64,000 nucleotides of DNA from assembly GCA_021234155.1 (NCBI GenBank), contig JAJEKV010000002.1, forward strand, positions 23,268,942 through 23,332,941, written 5' to 3'. The position numbers were made by a program, and so were the translations under genes. This document shows, in pieces, positions 10,670 through 23,524 of the stretch. How positions within the stretch are numbered: the first letter of the stretch is position 1; every line of letters begins with the position of its first letter. This DNA is from Isoetes taiwanensis (lineage: Eukaryota > Streptophyta > Lycopodiopsida > Isoetales > Isoetaceae). The notes beneath the pieces were generated by a model that saw only the letters and a program-made list of their open reading frames with translations, was not told where the DNA came from and searched no databases.

Positions 10670-11470
10670 TTATGAAAAAATGATATATTTAGCAAAATTT
10701 GGACTTATTCAAATCTAATAGATAGACTTCAAGAATACCATGATACGATTATATATATTTTTCAGTTCTTGCTGATTTTAATAGTTTCGTCAGTTTATCT
10801 TTAAATTAAAAGTATGATAACTATTAAAGCATAAAACTGATTTCTATTTTAACTTTCACTCCAATCTATTTAGAATTAAATTTTCATACAAAAAAGTTAT
10901 ATATGATTAAAATGTTTTGTCTTTTTAAAATAATTAAAGAAAGGCGTAGGTTGAATAGATTATTAAAGTAAATTATAAAATTGTTAAAAACCAAATTAAA
11001 TACATATTTCAACAATAATAAACTATCTAAAAAATGGTCATTAAAATATAAAATTTACCATTTAAAAAACTTCAATCTAAAATTTTTCATAGAATATTTT
11101 TAAGAGCGCTAAGAGTTTGTAAATTATAAAATCCTCATAGTAACTCAATCGCTTATTAAGCCATCAAGTTTTATATACAAATTATCCTGATTGCCAAATA
11201 TTAAATTTGTTAAATCACTGAAATTTGAAATTATATATTCACAAAATGTCTAATTCTAAATAGATTTAAATGAAAGTTAGTCTAGAAAATAAATATATGC
11301 TTTGATAACCATCACACTTTAATCTAAAGATAAACTTTTAAAATTAAAACTTATAAGAATTATTAAAATCAATAAAGATTAAAGAATATATATAATCTTA
11401 ATGGCATCCTTAAAGTGATATTTATTAAATACAAATAAGTCCTGATTTTGTTGAATATGTCATAAATGGA
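10670..11470. mobile_element. AT-rich foldback element (about 0.8 kb)
   Basis: The left arm (about 10674-10890) and the inverted right arm (about 11250-11465) match over roughly 200 bp. Landmarks in the same order are 'aaaatttggacttatt' / 'aaaatcaggacttatt', 'gattatatatatt', 'gattttaat', 'gtttatctttaaattaaa' / 'gtttatctttagattaaa', and 'aatctatttagaatta'. The interior is extremely AT-rich and noncoding. This is a MITE-like or foldback element; no TSD could be fixed. Confidence 0.65.
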
Positions 11471-13790
11471 TATTAGGGTTATTAGAATTGTGTTTATGAG
11501 TTATTAAAACTGATAATGATGCATTCTATTTCTGCAATTTCTAGATGGCAAAGGCGGTTACTTCTTTCTACAGGCTTGTTAGCTAGCATATTAGTTGGCA
11601 TGTGCTTTTGTTATATATTCTAATAACTCATTTATCTCATGATTATAAAAATTGTAAGGCGATATTCATATATGAGCTACAATTTATTCCTAGCCATCTA
11701 GAGCTTTCTTGAGATCTTTATTGGCTCTATGACTATGGGTATGTTGTCTTGACATGTTGCTCAACGAAGCAGGTTTGGGATGAATGCATTATTAATGAGC
11801 AGTTCTTGAAGTAGGAGAAGTATGATATTGGAGTTCCGTAGAAACCTAGCTTAAATCCTGTTACTGTGCATGATAATGACCAGCAAATATTGTTTGCCAA
11901 GTGTATGCAAAACAAGCATTTACGATATTTGATGCTTAGAGAGCTTTTAACCACATTTTTAGGCATGCAAATTAGCAATTGAATCCTTGCACACTACTTA
12001 GAGAACTTTTGTAATCATGATGTGAGATAATAATAAGAATTTTTGCTGTTGTGGCTGTTGTTATACTCTTGTATTATTGTAAAGCCAACTGTAGACATCT
12101 TGGTACCTATTGTATGGTGTTGGAATGAGTAAAATAATAATGATTTCACTTGCTTTTGCAGTCTTCAGAATCTGGAAGTGCTGCTTGTTGCCCTCTTCCA
12201 ATATTTCTTGTCAGTTTCATTTTTCACTGTCATAATTTACAATCACGTGAAATATGGGTTTTGATATATTGCACTTGAGGCAATTATATGATAGCTGAAG
12301 GGCTGGGGGTTTCTGCAATTATTACTATTGGAATTATAAGCAAATCTTAGCTGGGATTCTTGTGATGCTATTCTAATCAATTTTGATCATTTTACAGATC
12401 ATGAAACACTATACATTATCAAACTTAATGCACAAGCATTTACGACCTCCTTTTTCTAATCAGTTGCATCCTTGGCAGAGGCATTTATGTGAATATATGG
12501 AACATGCTCTTTGAACATATTAGTTATCTCTGACATCTTGAAGTTTATTCAATTTTATTTAAATGGGCCACGATATCGCCACTGAGAAGCATAGTTGGTT
12601 GCATATTAAATTCATATTCTTCTCTATTCTATTCTATTCTATCATATCCTTCTACTAAGATAATTATAAGTTCCTCTACATGCTATTCTATAAGCTGGAA
12701 AGTTCAAAGTTAATTTGTCCAATATTTTATAAATTATCTGGTAATAGCAAACACTACAAAAAACACACTAATATGCCTAGGCTGTGTATAACATCTTCTA
12801 AACAAGAGTTTTAGTTTTATAGGATGTAGAGATAGTAGATCTGGTTGTTACAGAACTAACATTGATATGTCTTTTTCCAGAGGGGCAAATGTGTTTGCAC
12901 GTGCATGTCTAATAAACTTTCTATCCTCTTCAACATAGATACCCTTGAATTATCAAAAAGCTTTGTCGTTCAGTGGGATGGGCCTTGTCCTTTAAAATAT
13001 TCAGTTGAAGAGAATTGACTTGCTGTTACAAACATTGCATCGTGTTTATGCTGACGGATTACGTGGAGCTATGGCATTTTGCTTTAGCTTTGCAATCAAT
13101 GCATGATTTACCTGACAAGGGAACAATAATTGACAATGTGGGCGAAGAAGGCAAAAGTGTGAGCACTCACACAGGTCAGATTCAGGCCCCGACAGTCCAC
13201 CGTTGACCATATATTTGCACTCCAGATCTTGGTTGAGGATAGCAGAAACTGTTGCCAGGATCTCTACTGCTGCTTTGTCGACTTTGCAACACAAGGGGCA
13301 TGCGGGCAATCTTCATGACCACTATTGCATTGTGGTCATCACAAACGATATGCTTGTTTCCTCAACACTCAAGGCAGGCATGTTGTGAAGATTAGGTGCA
13401 GTTGGAGGTGTGGTCTCCACCTGTGCAGAATGCATAAGTGATGGAAAACTTTACCATTGCTGACAATGCTGATTTCTCAAATGGATACGATGGACTAGGA
13501 GCCTCCATGAAAGTTTCCCTCCAAAATGCTGCTTGCATTTTCTGATGTTTTCTTAGTTTTCCTTCTCAAAATTTCCAGTTTTGCTCTATAGCAGCTCATC
13601 TTCTTTCATATATTTTGATCGGTGACAGCAATGATACCATCAAGGGTACCTCTGCATACTAAGCATGTTCCACTTACTTCAAGTTTAAAGCCGCACATGT
13701 TGTGCTTTTTTTTCCCTATTGCGTTTGGTGCTACAACTAGTTTTCATAATTTGTTCATAACTAGTTTTTCTATCTTATTCCTCCTTGTTC
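11471..13790. other. AT-rich noncoding stretch
   Basis: Small unrecognised frames occur (for example the - strand at 13046-13309, Cys rich) but none matches a family I know. A short (TTCTA)n run at about 12617-12643 may be an orphan LINE tail. Confidence 0.4.
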
Positions 13791-13796
13791 GGTTTA

Positions 13797-13846
13797 GTGG
13801 CTAGTCCATTGGGTTAGCAATTAAGAGATCTTGTGTTCAAATCCTT
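13797..13846 (+). mobile_element. tRNA-derived SINE head (A and B boxes)
   Basis: GTGGCTAGTCCATTGGG resembles a pol III A box, and 'gtgttcaaatcc' about 30 bp downstream matches the B box consensus (GWTCRANNC). This pairing at this distance is typical of plant tRNA-derived SINEs. The 3' end is unclear because tandem duplications begin about 25 bp later. Confidence 0.4.
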
Positions 13847-13867
13847 GGGTGTCCGTCATATATCCTC

Positions 13868-14240
13868 ATGGATGATGCCAATGTGGCATGACATAAAAGT
13901 ACTATCTACATATCTCAATAGTGGCTCTAATAAAGGAACATGGATGATGCCAATGTGGCATGACATAAAAGTACTATCTACATATCTCAATAGTGGCTCT
14001 AATAGGTTCCTTTAATAAGAAGATAACAATTCTCCATTACTTCAAAATCTTAGATGCTAAAATGACATAAAAGTACTATCTATCTACCTCCTTTAATAAG
14101 AAGATAACAATTCTCCATTACTTCAAAATCTTAGATGCTAAAATGACATAAAAGTACTATCTATCTACCTCAATAGTGACTCTAATAGGTTCCTTTAATA
14201 AGAAGGCAACAATTCTCCATTGCTTCAAAACCTTAGATGC
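13868..14240 (+). repeat. Nested tandem duplications (72-bp and 81-bp units)
   Basis: A 72-bp unit ('atggatgatgccaatgtggc...') occupies 13868-13939 and 13940-14011. An 81-bp unit beginning 'cctttaataagaag' starts at 14009 and again at 14090, with a third, slightly diverged start at 14192. 'gacataaaagtactatct' is common to all units, so the second array grew from part of the first. Confidence 0.9.
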
Positions 14241-15386
14241 TAGATCTTCTTCTTAGATTATTTTTTCTTCATGTGGCAAACATAATGGTTGTTTGCAGAT
14301 CTATAGTTGTGGAATAGAATATATATCATGATGGATGTGAAGGGTTAGTTTCTATATCGACATAATTAATATAAATATATTCAAAAATTTGAAGGTTTCT
14401 TCTTCCTCACAACAATGGTACATATTGAAATAACATGTAGTACAACACCAAAGCACATGGACCACCTCCTAGCTTTATGCCATTTCCCCATCAACTAATT
14501 CCGCAATCATGTGCAAATAAATACTTATCGGCAAGCCTTGCCTACCAACATTCACAAACAATTTCAATTGTTGCAGGATTCAAGTTTGCAGGATTCAAGT
14601 TAGCAACACTATGACCACGAGGTAACATTTGGAAAAATCCCAGACTTATTATTCTTTATCCTTCGTTCCACGCTCAATGCTTACATGGCATCATATATTA
14701 TTAGTGTGGCGTGTATGCCCCTTTCCTCCATGAAAAAAAAAACCATTGGCTTTATCTTTTGTTCAACTAGAATGAATGGTGTATATACCATCTAATATGG
14801 CATATATCTATGTCATTTTTTATTTGACATTTTGATCATTGGCACGTCAAGAATGGTGTTTCTCTCTCAACATTCCAATGACCATTCTTATTTTCTCTTT
14901 CATAAATTTCATTTGCATCAACTAATGGAAATCTTAGATTAAAGACTACATTTGATTGTAGTAGATCTACATGTATGCACACTCTCAATAACGGCAATTG
15001 ATAATTAACAGTTTGAAGTTAGATAGTATTTTTACATCATGCCACATGCGCATATGTTTTATGACAACCAACATTATTAATAATTGCTATTAATAATTGC
15101 GAGAGCCTACATCTCAATTCACAAATTAGCATTCCATTCTATATATAGACCAATTCGATCTACATTCATTTGTCAAATCCATTACATCTACCCATTCAAC
15201 ACAACCACAACTAATTCTCTCCACTGAGTTATTAGTCCCCATTGTACTCTGTAACTTTCTCTGGATAATAAAGGCTCAAGTCCTTCCAAAAAAAAAAAAA
15301 CACAACCTCAACTAATGCCCAAATGCATTTCACAAGTCCACGACTAATACCCCCACACGTTTTTAGTATTAAATAAGATAAGATTA
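14241..15386. other. AT-rich noncoding stretch
   Basis: No supported coding frame. A 12-base A run occurs at about 15289, preceded by 'ggataataaaggctcaagtcc', which may be the tail of an old retroposed sequence. Confidence 0.35.
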
Positions 15387-15395
15387 TATAATAAA
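15387..15395. repeat. 9-bp target-site duplication, left copy
   Basis: TATAATAAA immediately precedes the left terminus GGGAAAACTACC. The identical 9 bases follow the right terminus at 16288-16296. Confidence 0.85.
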
Positions 15396-16287
15396 GGGAA
15401 AACTACCAAAATACCCCTATGAGTTTATGTAATTACCAAAATGCCCCTATGAGTTTAAAAATTAATAAAATACTCCTGGCTTAAATAAATACAGTGTATA
15501 AAATAAACATACAAACAAATTATCGATTTGCCCCTACACACCTAACTTAATCATCAAAATACCCCCACACGCTAAACTTAATTACCAGAATACTATTACA
15601 TACCAATTTTGATCAATCTACACCAAACTTAATCACCAAAATGCCCTACGCAACAAACTTAATTACCAAAATACCCCTTACATACTAAACTTAATTACCA
15701 GAATGCTCTTACATACTTATCCTACTCAATCTACACTAAATGTCTGAAGAATAGAAGTTTGAGTTCAACAAAGGGATCATAGAAGTCATAGTCATCAGTG
15801 AATTGGAGCGCTACAACTACTTGCATTGTGTCCCTTCCATTACACCTTCCACAGAGTTGTTCATCTTCTCTACATCTTCTTCTCTTGTTCGTATGCATTT
15901 AGATTATGGACGTTCAGGAAGTCTGCGTGTGGCTGCTAGTAACGTGCCTCCAATAGCATCATTGTGCACTAAAACCACAGGAAATACTGGCTCTTTGTAA
16001 GTGTCAGAACAAGACTGTGTAGGGTATTTTGGTAATTAAGTAAGGTGTATAGCCATTTTAGTAATTAAATTTGGTGTAGATTGATCAAAATTGGTATATA
16101 ATGAATGGCATTTTGGTAATCAAGTTTCGTGTATAGAGGCATTTTTGTGGTTAAATTTGGTGTATAAGGGCAAATTGGTAATTTATTTGTATATTTATTT
16201 GTGTTAGGGGCATTTTGGTAATTTTGAAACTCATAGGGGCATTTTGCTAATTACATAAACTCATAGGGGCATTTTGATAGTTTTCCC
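15396..16287. mobile_element. Mutator-type nonautonomous TIR element, 892 bp
   Basis: The ends are inverted repeats of about 300 bp each, starting GGGAAAACTACCAAAATACC on the left and matching on the right with one or two changes (the right end reads ...GTTTTCCC). Both arms contain repeated 'cataaact/agtttatg' and 'accaaaat(g/a)cccct' units. A perfect 9-bp TSD (TATAATAAA) and termini starting with G fit the Mutator superfamily. The roughly 300-bp interior has no transposase. A left arm of the same family, truncated, lies at 23525-23737. Confidence 0.9.
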
Positions 16288-16296
16288 TATAATAAA
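16288..16296. repeat. 9-bp target-site duplication, right copy
   Basis: TATAATAAA, identical to 15387-15395. Confidence 0.85.
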
Positions 16297-16385
16297 TAAG
16301 ATAAGATAAAATCCACGTATATTTTTCATATGCTTTATGTGTCTATTTAAATGTGTGCAGGACTGAAGAGAGAGGTGATAGGTGC
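16297..16385 (+). repeat. Dispersed repeat starting with (ATAAG)n
   Basis: 'aagataagataa', then '...tttatgtgt...atttaaatgtgtgcaggac...gaggtgatagg' recurs at 24975-25070. It may be the microsatellite-tailed end of a minus-strand retroelement family. Confidence 0.5.
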
Positions 16386-19172
16386 ATTTTTGGCCCTGCG
16401 CTGAAACAACGCAGGGAACTATTTCAGTTGCTTACACTTTTGTATTCATCATTTCATCGTCTACGCGCGACTGGCGAGGTCCCAAAATGGCCATGGTTGA
16501 GGCAACATGGAATCGGCTGCGCGAATCATCCAGATACAAATTTATGTTCATATGCACGAATTTGGGCGTGAATCGGTCTGTTTAAATTACAATTAGAAAC
16601 TCTCTGGATTATTACTGAATGGCACGTTTGAATCAAATTCAGTATAATCATCATGTTTGAATGGAAAACCTCGGCAAAATCACCTGTTTAGACTCCGTTC
16701 AATGCCATTTAAAGAAAACAAAAAATCAGTATGCAATGGGAAGTATGACATTAGAATTGACACTTTTCCACTTGCAATACCTCGAAATCCACAAAAAAAC
16801 TTGACATACCTCGCAATTCCGCGAGTTCAGGCAAGTGGAATCTAAATAGATCAGTTGATTGAATGAGATGGAGCAATTGGAATGGGATTGATAGAGCCAG
16901 ATATTTTTAATAGATAGAGCCACTTTCTTTTGGTAAAAGGAAGTGTTTTGCATGTAGACGACTGCCGGATCAGCAAGCCCCACGCGGGGCATCAGTGATT
17001 CAGCTCCCGCACATGTTTCATGCCATGTGAGTCCCACATATGACTTAACATAACAACGTGTTGTGCACGAGGGGTTGCCCTTTGATGATCCAAGAGTATG
17101 TTTTCTTGGTTTCTATTTCGTCCTTTCGTATTGGGACTTTTTTTAGTTTGTGGGTTCTTCCTCCCAGGGCTAGAATGTTCTTCCCTCTGCCATTTTCCTA
17201 ACGAATGGGACGAATCAGCGCCACTTATCAGGATGGAACAGACTCTCACTCATCCTCAAGAATGTGAATGTGCACATGGGCTCTAATGCGCCATGTCTAT
17301 TCTTCTTCCCCTGATTGTGCAAATTTTGGATTGGGTAGAGTTTATTCTAACTATAGCCCACCTCACCTCCATGACCCCAATTTCTCATTCCAGATCTTAT
17401 ACAAACTAAATATTGTACACCTAAAGCATGAGAACGATAGACTACCTACTCACAAAAAGTTTGCAAACCTTTTATAACCTCAAATTTCATTCTAAAAGTT
17501 ATACAAGTGAACGAATATATCTCAAAAGCCAGTAAAAATGGAACACGAGGACCACACACGGGATTATCTTTTCTTGCCTTCATAACCTTGCTAAACGTTA
17601 TACAATGATCTTACATCTAAATCCCAAATAAAAAGACCACAAATGAGGCAAGCTTCCATTTGCATGAACTCTAAAATTACCAATCGGCACAGAAGAACTT
17701 CTTGACCTTCTCCAGATTTCTTCATAATGGATGACCCAGATGCTTATCATCAAATTCTTCTGCACCATCCTTGATGTCGAAGTAGAATACCAAGATAGGA
17801 AAAATATCTCCACGCATCATACTACTCAAACTTAAATTAGCTTCAAAGTTCAATTATGATGTCATTTACAATATACTAAATAAAGAGGCTATATACAATG
17901 GTCACAAAAAATGCCTTCTACTTGTGCGCATATCAGACTGCAAAGTAAACAGCCACATCAATTTATTACAAGTCGCTTTTGCTAGTATTTCAGACAAGAG
18001 AAATAGAAACAATCACAATATCTTGTGCACCCCTTCATATTTGTTCCATGTTGCAAACTTAATAATTTCAATGTGAAGCGTGGACCACATTCCTGTCCAA
18101 ACAACGTATTGTTAAGGTCAAATTTAAGCAAATATACATTGATGAAAAAAATATAAAATCCTGCTGGTTGCAAAAGGTGATAGCTCGCCGGCCATAAAAA
18201 TTAAAATCCTGATGGAACGTTGAAGCCAGCATCCTGCAAAATTAATCAAAAATACATGACTTCAGAAATGGCACAAATCCGAAATTAAAATCATATATGC
18301 ATGATCAAAGGGAGAGAGATGCATGATATGCTTTTTTGTTGGCATCGAAGGTAGAACCGTGGAAACAGTCAACAAAGAAACCTTGATGTTACGAAAGCTG
18401 AGGAAAGGAAAAGAAAACAATGCTTACAGAGATGGAAAGTATGTAGGAGGCTTCAAATGTTCTACCTCTTTATGCATGACAGAGTTATTTTAGCTTGTCA
18501 GCTATCGTTGAAAATCTATCCAAATGAACTATATATTTTTCCAAAATGGCCGGAAGAGAGAACCAACACAAAATAGAGCTTTCGCCATAGCCATTACCCA
18601 CAGCTTCGTCGACTGCACTGCCACGCCTAACCATAAATAGAGCCATCTGGATCTATTTCAGCATCTATACAAAAGAGTAAAGGAATCTGAATACTTTAAG
18701 AGTTGCGATTTTTTATGGAACCTGGGCCAGATTCAAGAACCACGTTTACTTAATATCCAGAAAATATAGAGTACGTATTTGATTTTGATGACTGCCATAG
18801 CCACTAATTCGAATGATTTTCAGGTTTTGCATAGTGTGAAGGATTCAAACTCTTAATCACCTGCTTACTTCAGGGGCTTGATCCTTGGACAAAATCAAAA
18901 TTCATGCTGGATAAGCCAGCATCCATTTCTGAGATCCTTTATCCGGTTAGACCGTTTCCAGAGCGGCCGCCCAAAACAGGGGGAATCGATAGTTTATAGG
19001 TGATGTTGCATTTGGAGCGGTTTTGGGCATATTCTGGGCATATACTGGCTTTTACTTGAAATATTCCAAATACCCACATGAGCGAGGGTTTGCCCCCTTA
19101 GAGGCAATAAAAAATGAACAGATGATAATGCTTTAAAAAAAATATACAACTTATATAAAACAAGAAATTTAT

Positions 19173-19194
19173 CGCGGCGGCCAAGGCCGCCGCG
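19173..19194. other. GC-only hairpin in AT-rich context
   Basis: CGCGGCGGCC-AA-GGCCGCCGCG is a perfect 10-bp inverted repeat with a 2-nt loop. It stands out sharply from its AT-rich surroundings. No role is apparent. Confidence 0.7.
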
Positions 19195-19450
19195 AACATT
19201 TCTCTTCCCTTTGGGCTCGAGAGCTTTATGGTGGTTTTCCATAACAAATTAGGTGTTTATGGCCATTTGGCATAATAAACTAGGTGTTTATGCGCCCTTA
19301 ATCTGTGACCTGTTGTAACACCTCTGCAAACAGCTGAGATTTTATCTCAACTTAAAACTTGAGGACTAGTTTGTCCAAGGAGAATGGTTGTGCCTCTACT
19401 ATAGAGAGAACCATCAGCTCCAATGTTGAATGCCTTGAGAGGGAGATGAT

Positions 19451-19487
19451 CGGATATTTCGATGATGCCACATCATCGATATATCCG
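19451..19487. other. 17-bp inverted repeat with 3-nt loop
   Basis: The left arm is 'cggatatttcgatgatg' and the right arm 'catcatcgatatatccg', with one mismatch and loop CCA. It would make a stable hairpin. I see no adjacent gene it could terminate or regulate. Confidence 0.7.
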
Positions 19488-20648
19488 AAGTGAAATAAAT
19501 GCACAGTGCCAACTAATCGGTACCTTTTTAATTGACGGTCTTTTTAATCAAGGGTGTAGATCTGATGCCCCAATTTGAAGGGCTTAGATCGAATGCCCTA
19601 AAATTGCAGCTTCCTAGCGTTTTCACAAAAAAAAAATTGACGCATAGGATTTTCCCACCCTCCCTAGATCCAACGGTCCGGGGATGTGGTGCATGCCCCA
19701 TGCATGCCCCCATCAAATCCAATGGCCACAATTGTGCCACCTCAAAATTTGGAGGCCCAGGATCGACATCTATATACCTAAAAAAATGATGCCCCCCCAT
19801 CCGATATACCTATATATATATCATTGATATATCTTTATTGATTCAAACAATAACAATGGAGGCCATATGAATGTCTTTAGAGAATTTAACAACCATATTG
19901 GAGGCCCTATGTATGTCTTCAAAGAATTCACTAGTGGATTATATCTCAATGGTCCAAAGTGCTAGATGGTCTTTGGGACCCAGACAGAAGGGAGAAGCAA
20001 TATACTATCAAGCTGAGTACTTTTTGACAGCAGATAAATTATTTTATTATGTCAATGAGAAGTGAGAAGGTGATGGATTATGGAGTAGACATTTAGTACC
20101 AATATTAAGTTGATATTTCTAGATACAGGACGTACGCCAGAATCTCAGTCAACGTTTCAAATGTCGACACGTGCTTGCGCAAAAATACATAGAGAACCAT
20201 TACTGGAAGAGAGAATTCCACAGGTTGGCTATGGCGCTGATTGCCGGACTTACAGCTACAATTTGTTCCAGCCCATCGAAGCAGCCCCTTCACTGAACCC
20301 TAACAGATGAAAGTGGTAATTTATTCCAACCTCAACCTTACCAAAAATGACCCCTTATTTGGATTGCATTCTGCTGAAGTATGTCAGCCCCAGTCCGGCT
20401 TAAGTACTCCGAACGTAACTATAGTTTTAGAATTTGCAATAAAGGAGCGTGCTCCTCTTGAAATGGATCCATTCGCGTTGTAGAATCGGTATGTACGCTG
20501 GCTATATGAACTGAAACTTATGAATTAAACTCAATGCCATATTTCATCAATTGATTTTGAAGCAATTTAGTGCATGATATCCCTTTGCACAGGCAATCCA
20601 TTAGTGCCTTCCATGCGTGATTCTCATAAACATTCTCTTGCCATGCAG

Positions 20649-20747
20649 ATACGATTTGTTGATAACACTGATCCATCTGGCATAGATCACCAGATTGCTC
20701 AGCTTGGGCCTGAGTTATCTTCGATACTTGTCCTTGTTATTTCAAAG
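20649..20747 (+). pseudogene. Single captured exon of glucose-6-phosphate isomerase
   Basis: Between an acceptor (ATGCAG) and a donor-like GTGAAG lie exactly 33 codons reading [18 protein letters not shown] and then LGPELSS...VISK. This matches the sugar-isomerase domain of plastid-type glucose-6-phosphate isomerase just before its SGGTPET phosphosugar-binding segment. Neither the preceding part nor the SGGTPET exon is found within several kb. This is therefore an isolated exon, most simply a gene fragment carried by a transposon. The exon is free of stops and has conserved boundaries, so the capture may be young. A real gene with very long introns is less likely but not excluded. Confidence 0.7.
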
Positions 20748-20916
20748 GTGAAGATTGAGAGTTATCCAGAATAGATCAGATGTATAGCTGGCTACATAAT
20801 ATTTGGAAATTTCTGTCCAGAGTGGTGGTCATTTATTGGCCCCAATTGCTAGAACGCCTTTGCAATGTTCTTCCATTTAAAAAGCCTACAGCTTCAGAAA
20901 GTTTACCTTGAGATCC

Positions 20917-21105
20917 TTAAAGCTTATGGACCGATGTCTTTGGCATCAAAGCAATAGACGTGCGATAATATCCAACAAATTGCTTCCCTCGTGCTTTCTG
21001 TTGTGAATCTGTAAGATGCAGTGCAGCCACCACTTCCCTAGTTATGAATTCTGCCAAATCTCCCAAACGAGGCCTTGATCCTAGATTCTTATGTAAACCC
21101 ACATA
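20917..21105 (-). other. Exon-like open frame, unrecognised
   Basis: On the - strand, about 61 codons read YVGLHKNLGSRPRLGDLAEF, then ITREVVAALHLTDSQQKARG and on to KTSVHKL before a stop. The composition looks protein-like and it lies 170 bp from the isomerase exon on the opposite strand. I do not recognise the family. It could be a second captured gene fragment. Confidence 0.3.
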
Positions 21106-23516
21106 CTGACTCTGGGCTTATTGTTCACACCGCCTGCAAAGGGACACAGAGCCTGTCGATTATAGATCCCTAAAGCACAAGCATTTAGTATTAGTGTGGG
21201 TACAAACATTAGTGTGGCAAAAAAGACAGACTTAATCGACAACAACAACAATCTAACAAAGATGCACATTCTTTGCCTTTTACTTCATATTTCCTCTAAC
21301 GGTCCAAAACAAAATAGGTTCCCCTCAAAATAAAGAAAAGTTTCCTTTTCTTATATTCATATTTAAAACTTTTCAAGAGGGCCCCAATGGTACCAACTTC
21401 AGGAACCTTAAACAGCATACAACATTGCCACTTTTGAACAGATCTAAATGGTTCTGGATAAGCTTATCAGCCAGAAGTGAAATCCAAACTCCAAACGTAG
21501 AAGAAAAATGGAGGATTCAAATGCCATATTTATTACATATCATTTTAGCAGCACTAATGAAGAAAAGATACCATGAAAAACAATGACACCATGCAGTCTT
21601 TTGCAACAGACTAAGGCAAGAACTAAATAATAATTGGGAGCTAAGGCAAGGTTCTATCAGAAGTCACATTAGGATTGTGTCAACAACAAATTAGACCCAT
21701 TACCACATGTGAGCATTTATGAGCACGCAACAACATACAACCACCAAGACAGCTGTGGGAATATATAAAGATAAACATCATTTTCAATTCCATCTGCAAC
21801 GGTTTAAAATTTAGGTCTGGCATATGGCAAATGCACGGTGGGTGTCAACATTTGCAAACTGTAATAAGTTCAGAAGTTTTTTGAAAAAACAAAACTGCAG
21901 ATCAAATAAACAAAAGAATTTGATCTCAAGCTGCATATTTGTATAACTCATTAACATGCATTTAAGATCCTTCAACAATTATAAGATCAAAATGCACGCT
22001 AGAGAACCAATATTGAAACATCAAAGAGATTTTGGAGGGGAACAAACCTTCGGGAGGTGAATCCATGGCAAATGCTGCTCATTTTCGAACATCATGGTAT
22101 TGAAATCTGGCATAATCACAAGGAGTGCAGTTGAGTGCTAATACAGAAATATGAAGATAGTCCAATCTGATCAAGCTCTCACACAGAAGAAAAAAATGTT
22201 GCATGGCACAAGAGCTGAGATACTTACCAGTATATCAATGGAGCAGAAATAAAAAATAAAAAAGAACCTGCCCCGTTGATGTAGTAGTGCCTCCCCTGAT
22301 GATCAAATCACAGAATACACAAAGATTGCTCCAATAACATTTCTTGCATTGAGAAAGCATCAGAAGATCATCAGTAATGGCATTTGCTCCCATTATACAG
22401 ACTTGGCTCTGAGAAAGGTGTGTCCCTGCGCAAGCTCTTCTGCCTTTTAAGATTCTATCTAGCAAACCCAGAAAATAAGCAGTAAGTACTCATTTAGCAA
22501 ATAAATTAGATCCATATGTTTTGTGAAAGACTAAATCTGAGAATAGATCAAAAGAACCTGAATATTATGGATCTTCCATTTGCTAAGCGGCTGCACAATC
22601 CCCTGGATTTTCACTTTGGAACTCTGACCCAGAATCAGCAAATGTTACCTTATTCAGATGTACACCTTTTCTTATATCTTGGATGTTTCATACCCATCCA
22701 AACCATCTGCTACAAAGTTACAAATAGTACTGCAACAACCTCCATGCATTTCGCAAGGGAACTGCAACATCTTCCAAGCATTTTTGCGTCAGATATCTGC
22801 TCTACCAACGATCGGCCAGCCTTAAAAGGTTTTTTAGGCTCTGCAAAAGATGGCGATATGACAAATTCGAAAATCTCTATATGTGGAAGATGGCTTCCAC
22901 AATAGCCGAGACAATCTAAAATACTTTTATTTGAAGGGTTAAGCCGGATTTGAGGCTACCGGATTTGGGGTTGTTGCCTCTGTAAACGCAAGGCCCTGGC
23001 TACAGCTGAAAATCATACCGGCGCCATCACCACCAGAATTCGGCAGGCTGGTCTGACCTAACTTAGCAGAATCACAGCAGCGGCTATGGCGCCCGGTAGC
23101 TAAGACAGTGCTCCGCTGCCGGTAGAGGAGAATTTTACAACTTTTGTTTACCTTCTTATTTTGTTGCAGGCTATCAGTGCAACCGGAGCCAGGCGTCATC
23201 CAATGCCTCCCTTTTTTGTGGCCAGGCAGAGAAGTGACCAGAGATCTCTATCGGGTTGCTGGGCGACCAGGGATGGCTTGAAGAGCAAGAAAGATGAAGG
23301 TCATGAAGAAATTTAGGACTTTTTAATTTTTGATATTTTTTTGAAGTACACGTGTTGCGCTGAGGTATTTTTTTTAGACGGAAATATTAGCCTCAAAGAA
23401 CAAATAAGACTGCTTTATATATGTTGTGAAAAGGGGGTGAAAGTCATATGAATTAGAAAAGCATCATTGATGGCAATAAATAAAGTAAAGTAGAATATCC
23501 ATTAATTATCAAAAGG
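21106..23516. other. Noncoding stretch
   Basis: A-rich, with several short open frames (22516-22905 + strand, 22939-23199 - strand) that show no known domain. I could not connect exons into a gene. Confidence 0.4.
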
Positions 23517-23524
23517 GAACACTA

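Larger units (their letters stand above)
16386..20640. other. Noncoding stretch with short hairpins
   Basis: No exon series could be threaded. Short open frames (17098-17286 and 19528-19800 on both strands) are not recognizable. Hairpins at 16395-16417, 19173-19194 and 19451-19487 are the only structured elements I see. Confidence 0.4.

Noticed and set aside
19528-19800. Mirror-image open frames on both strands
   Set aside because: Both are open over the same bases with no family match, so this is probably compositional; no splice or start context supports either.
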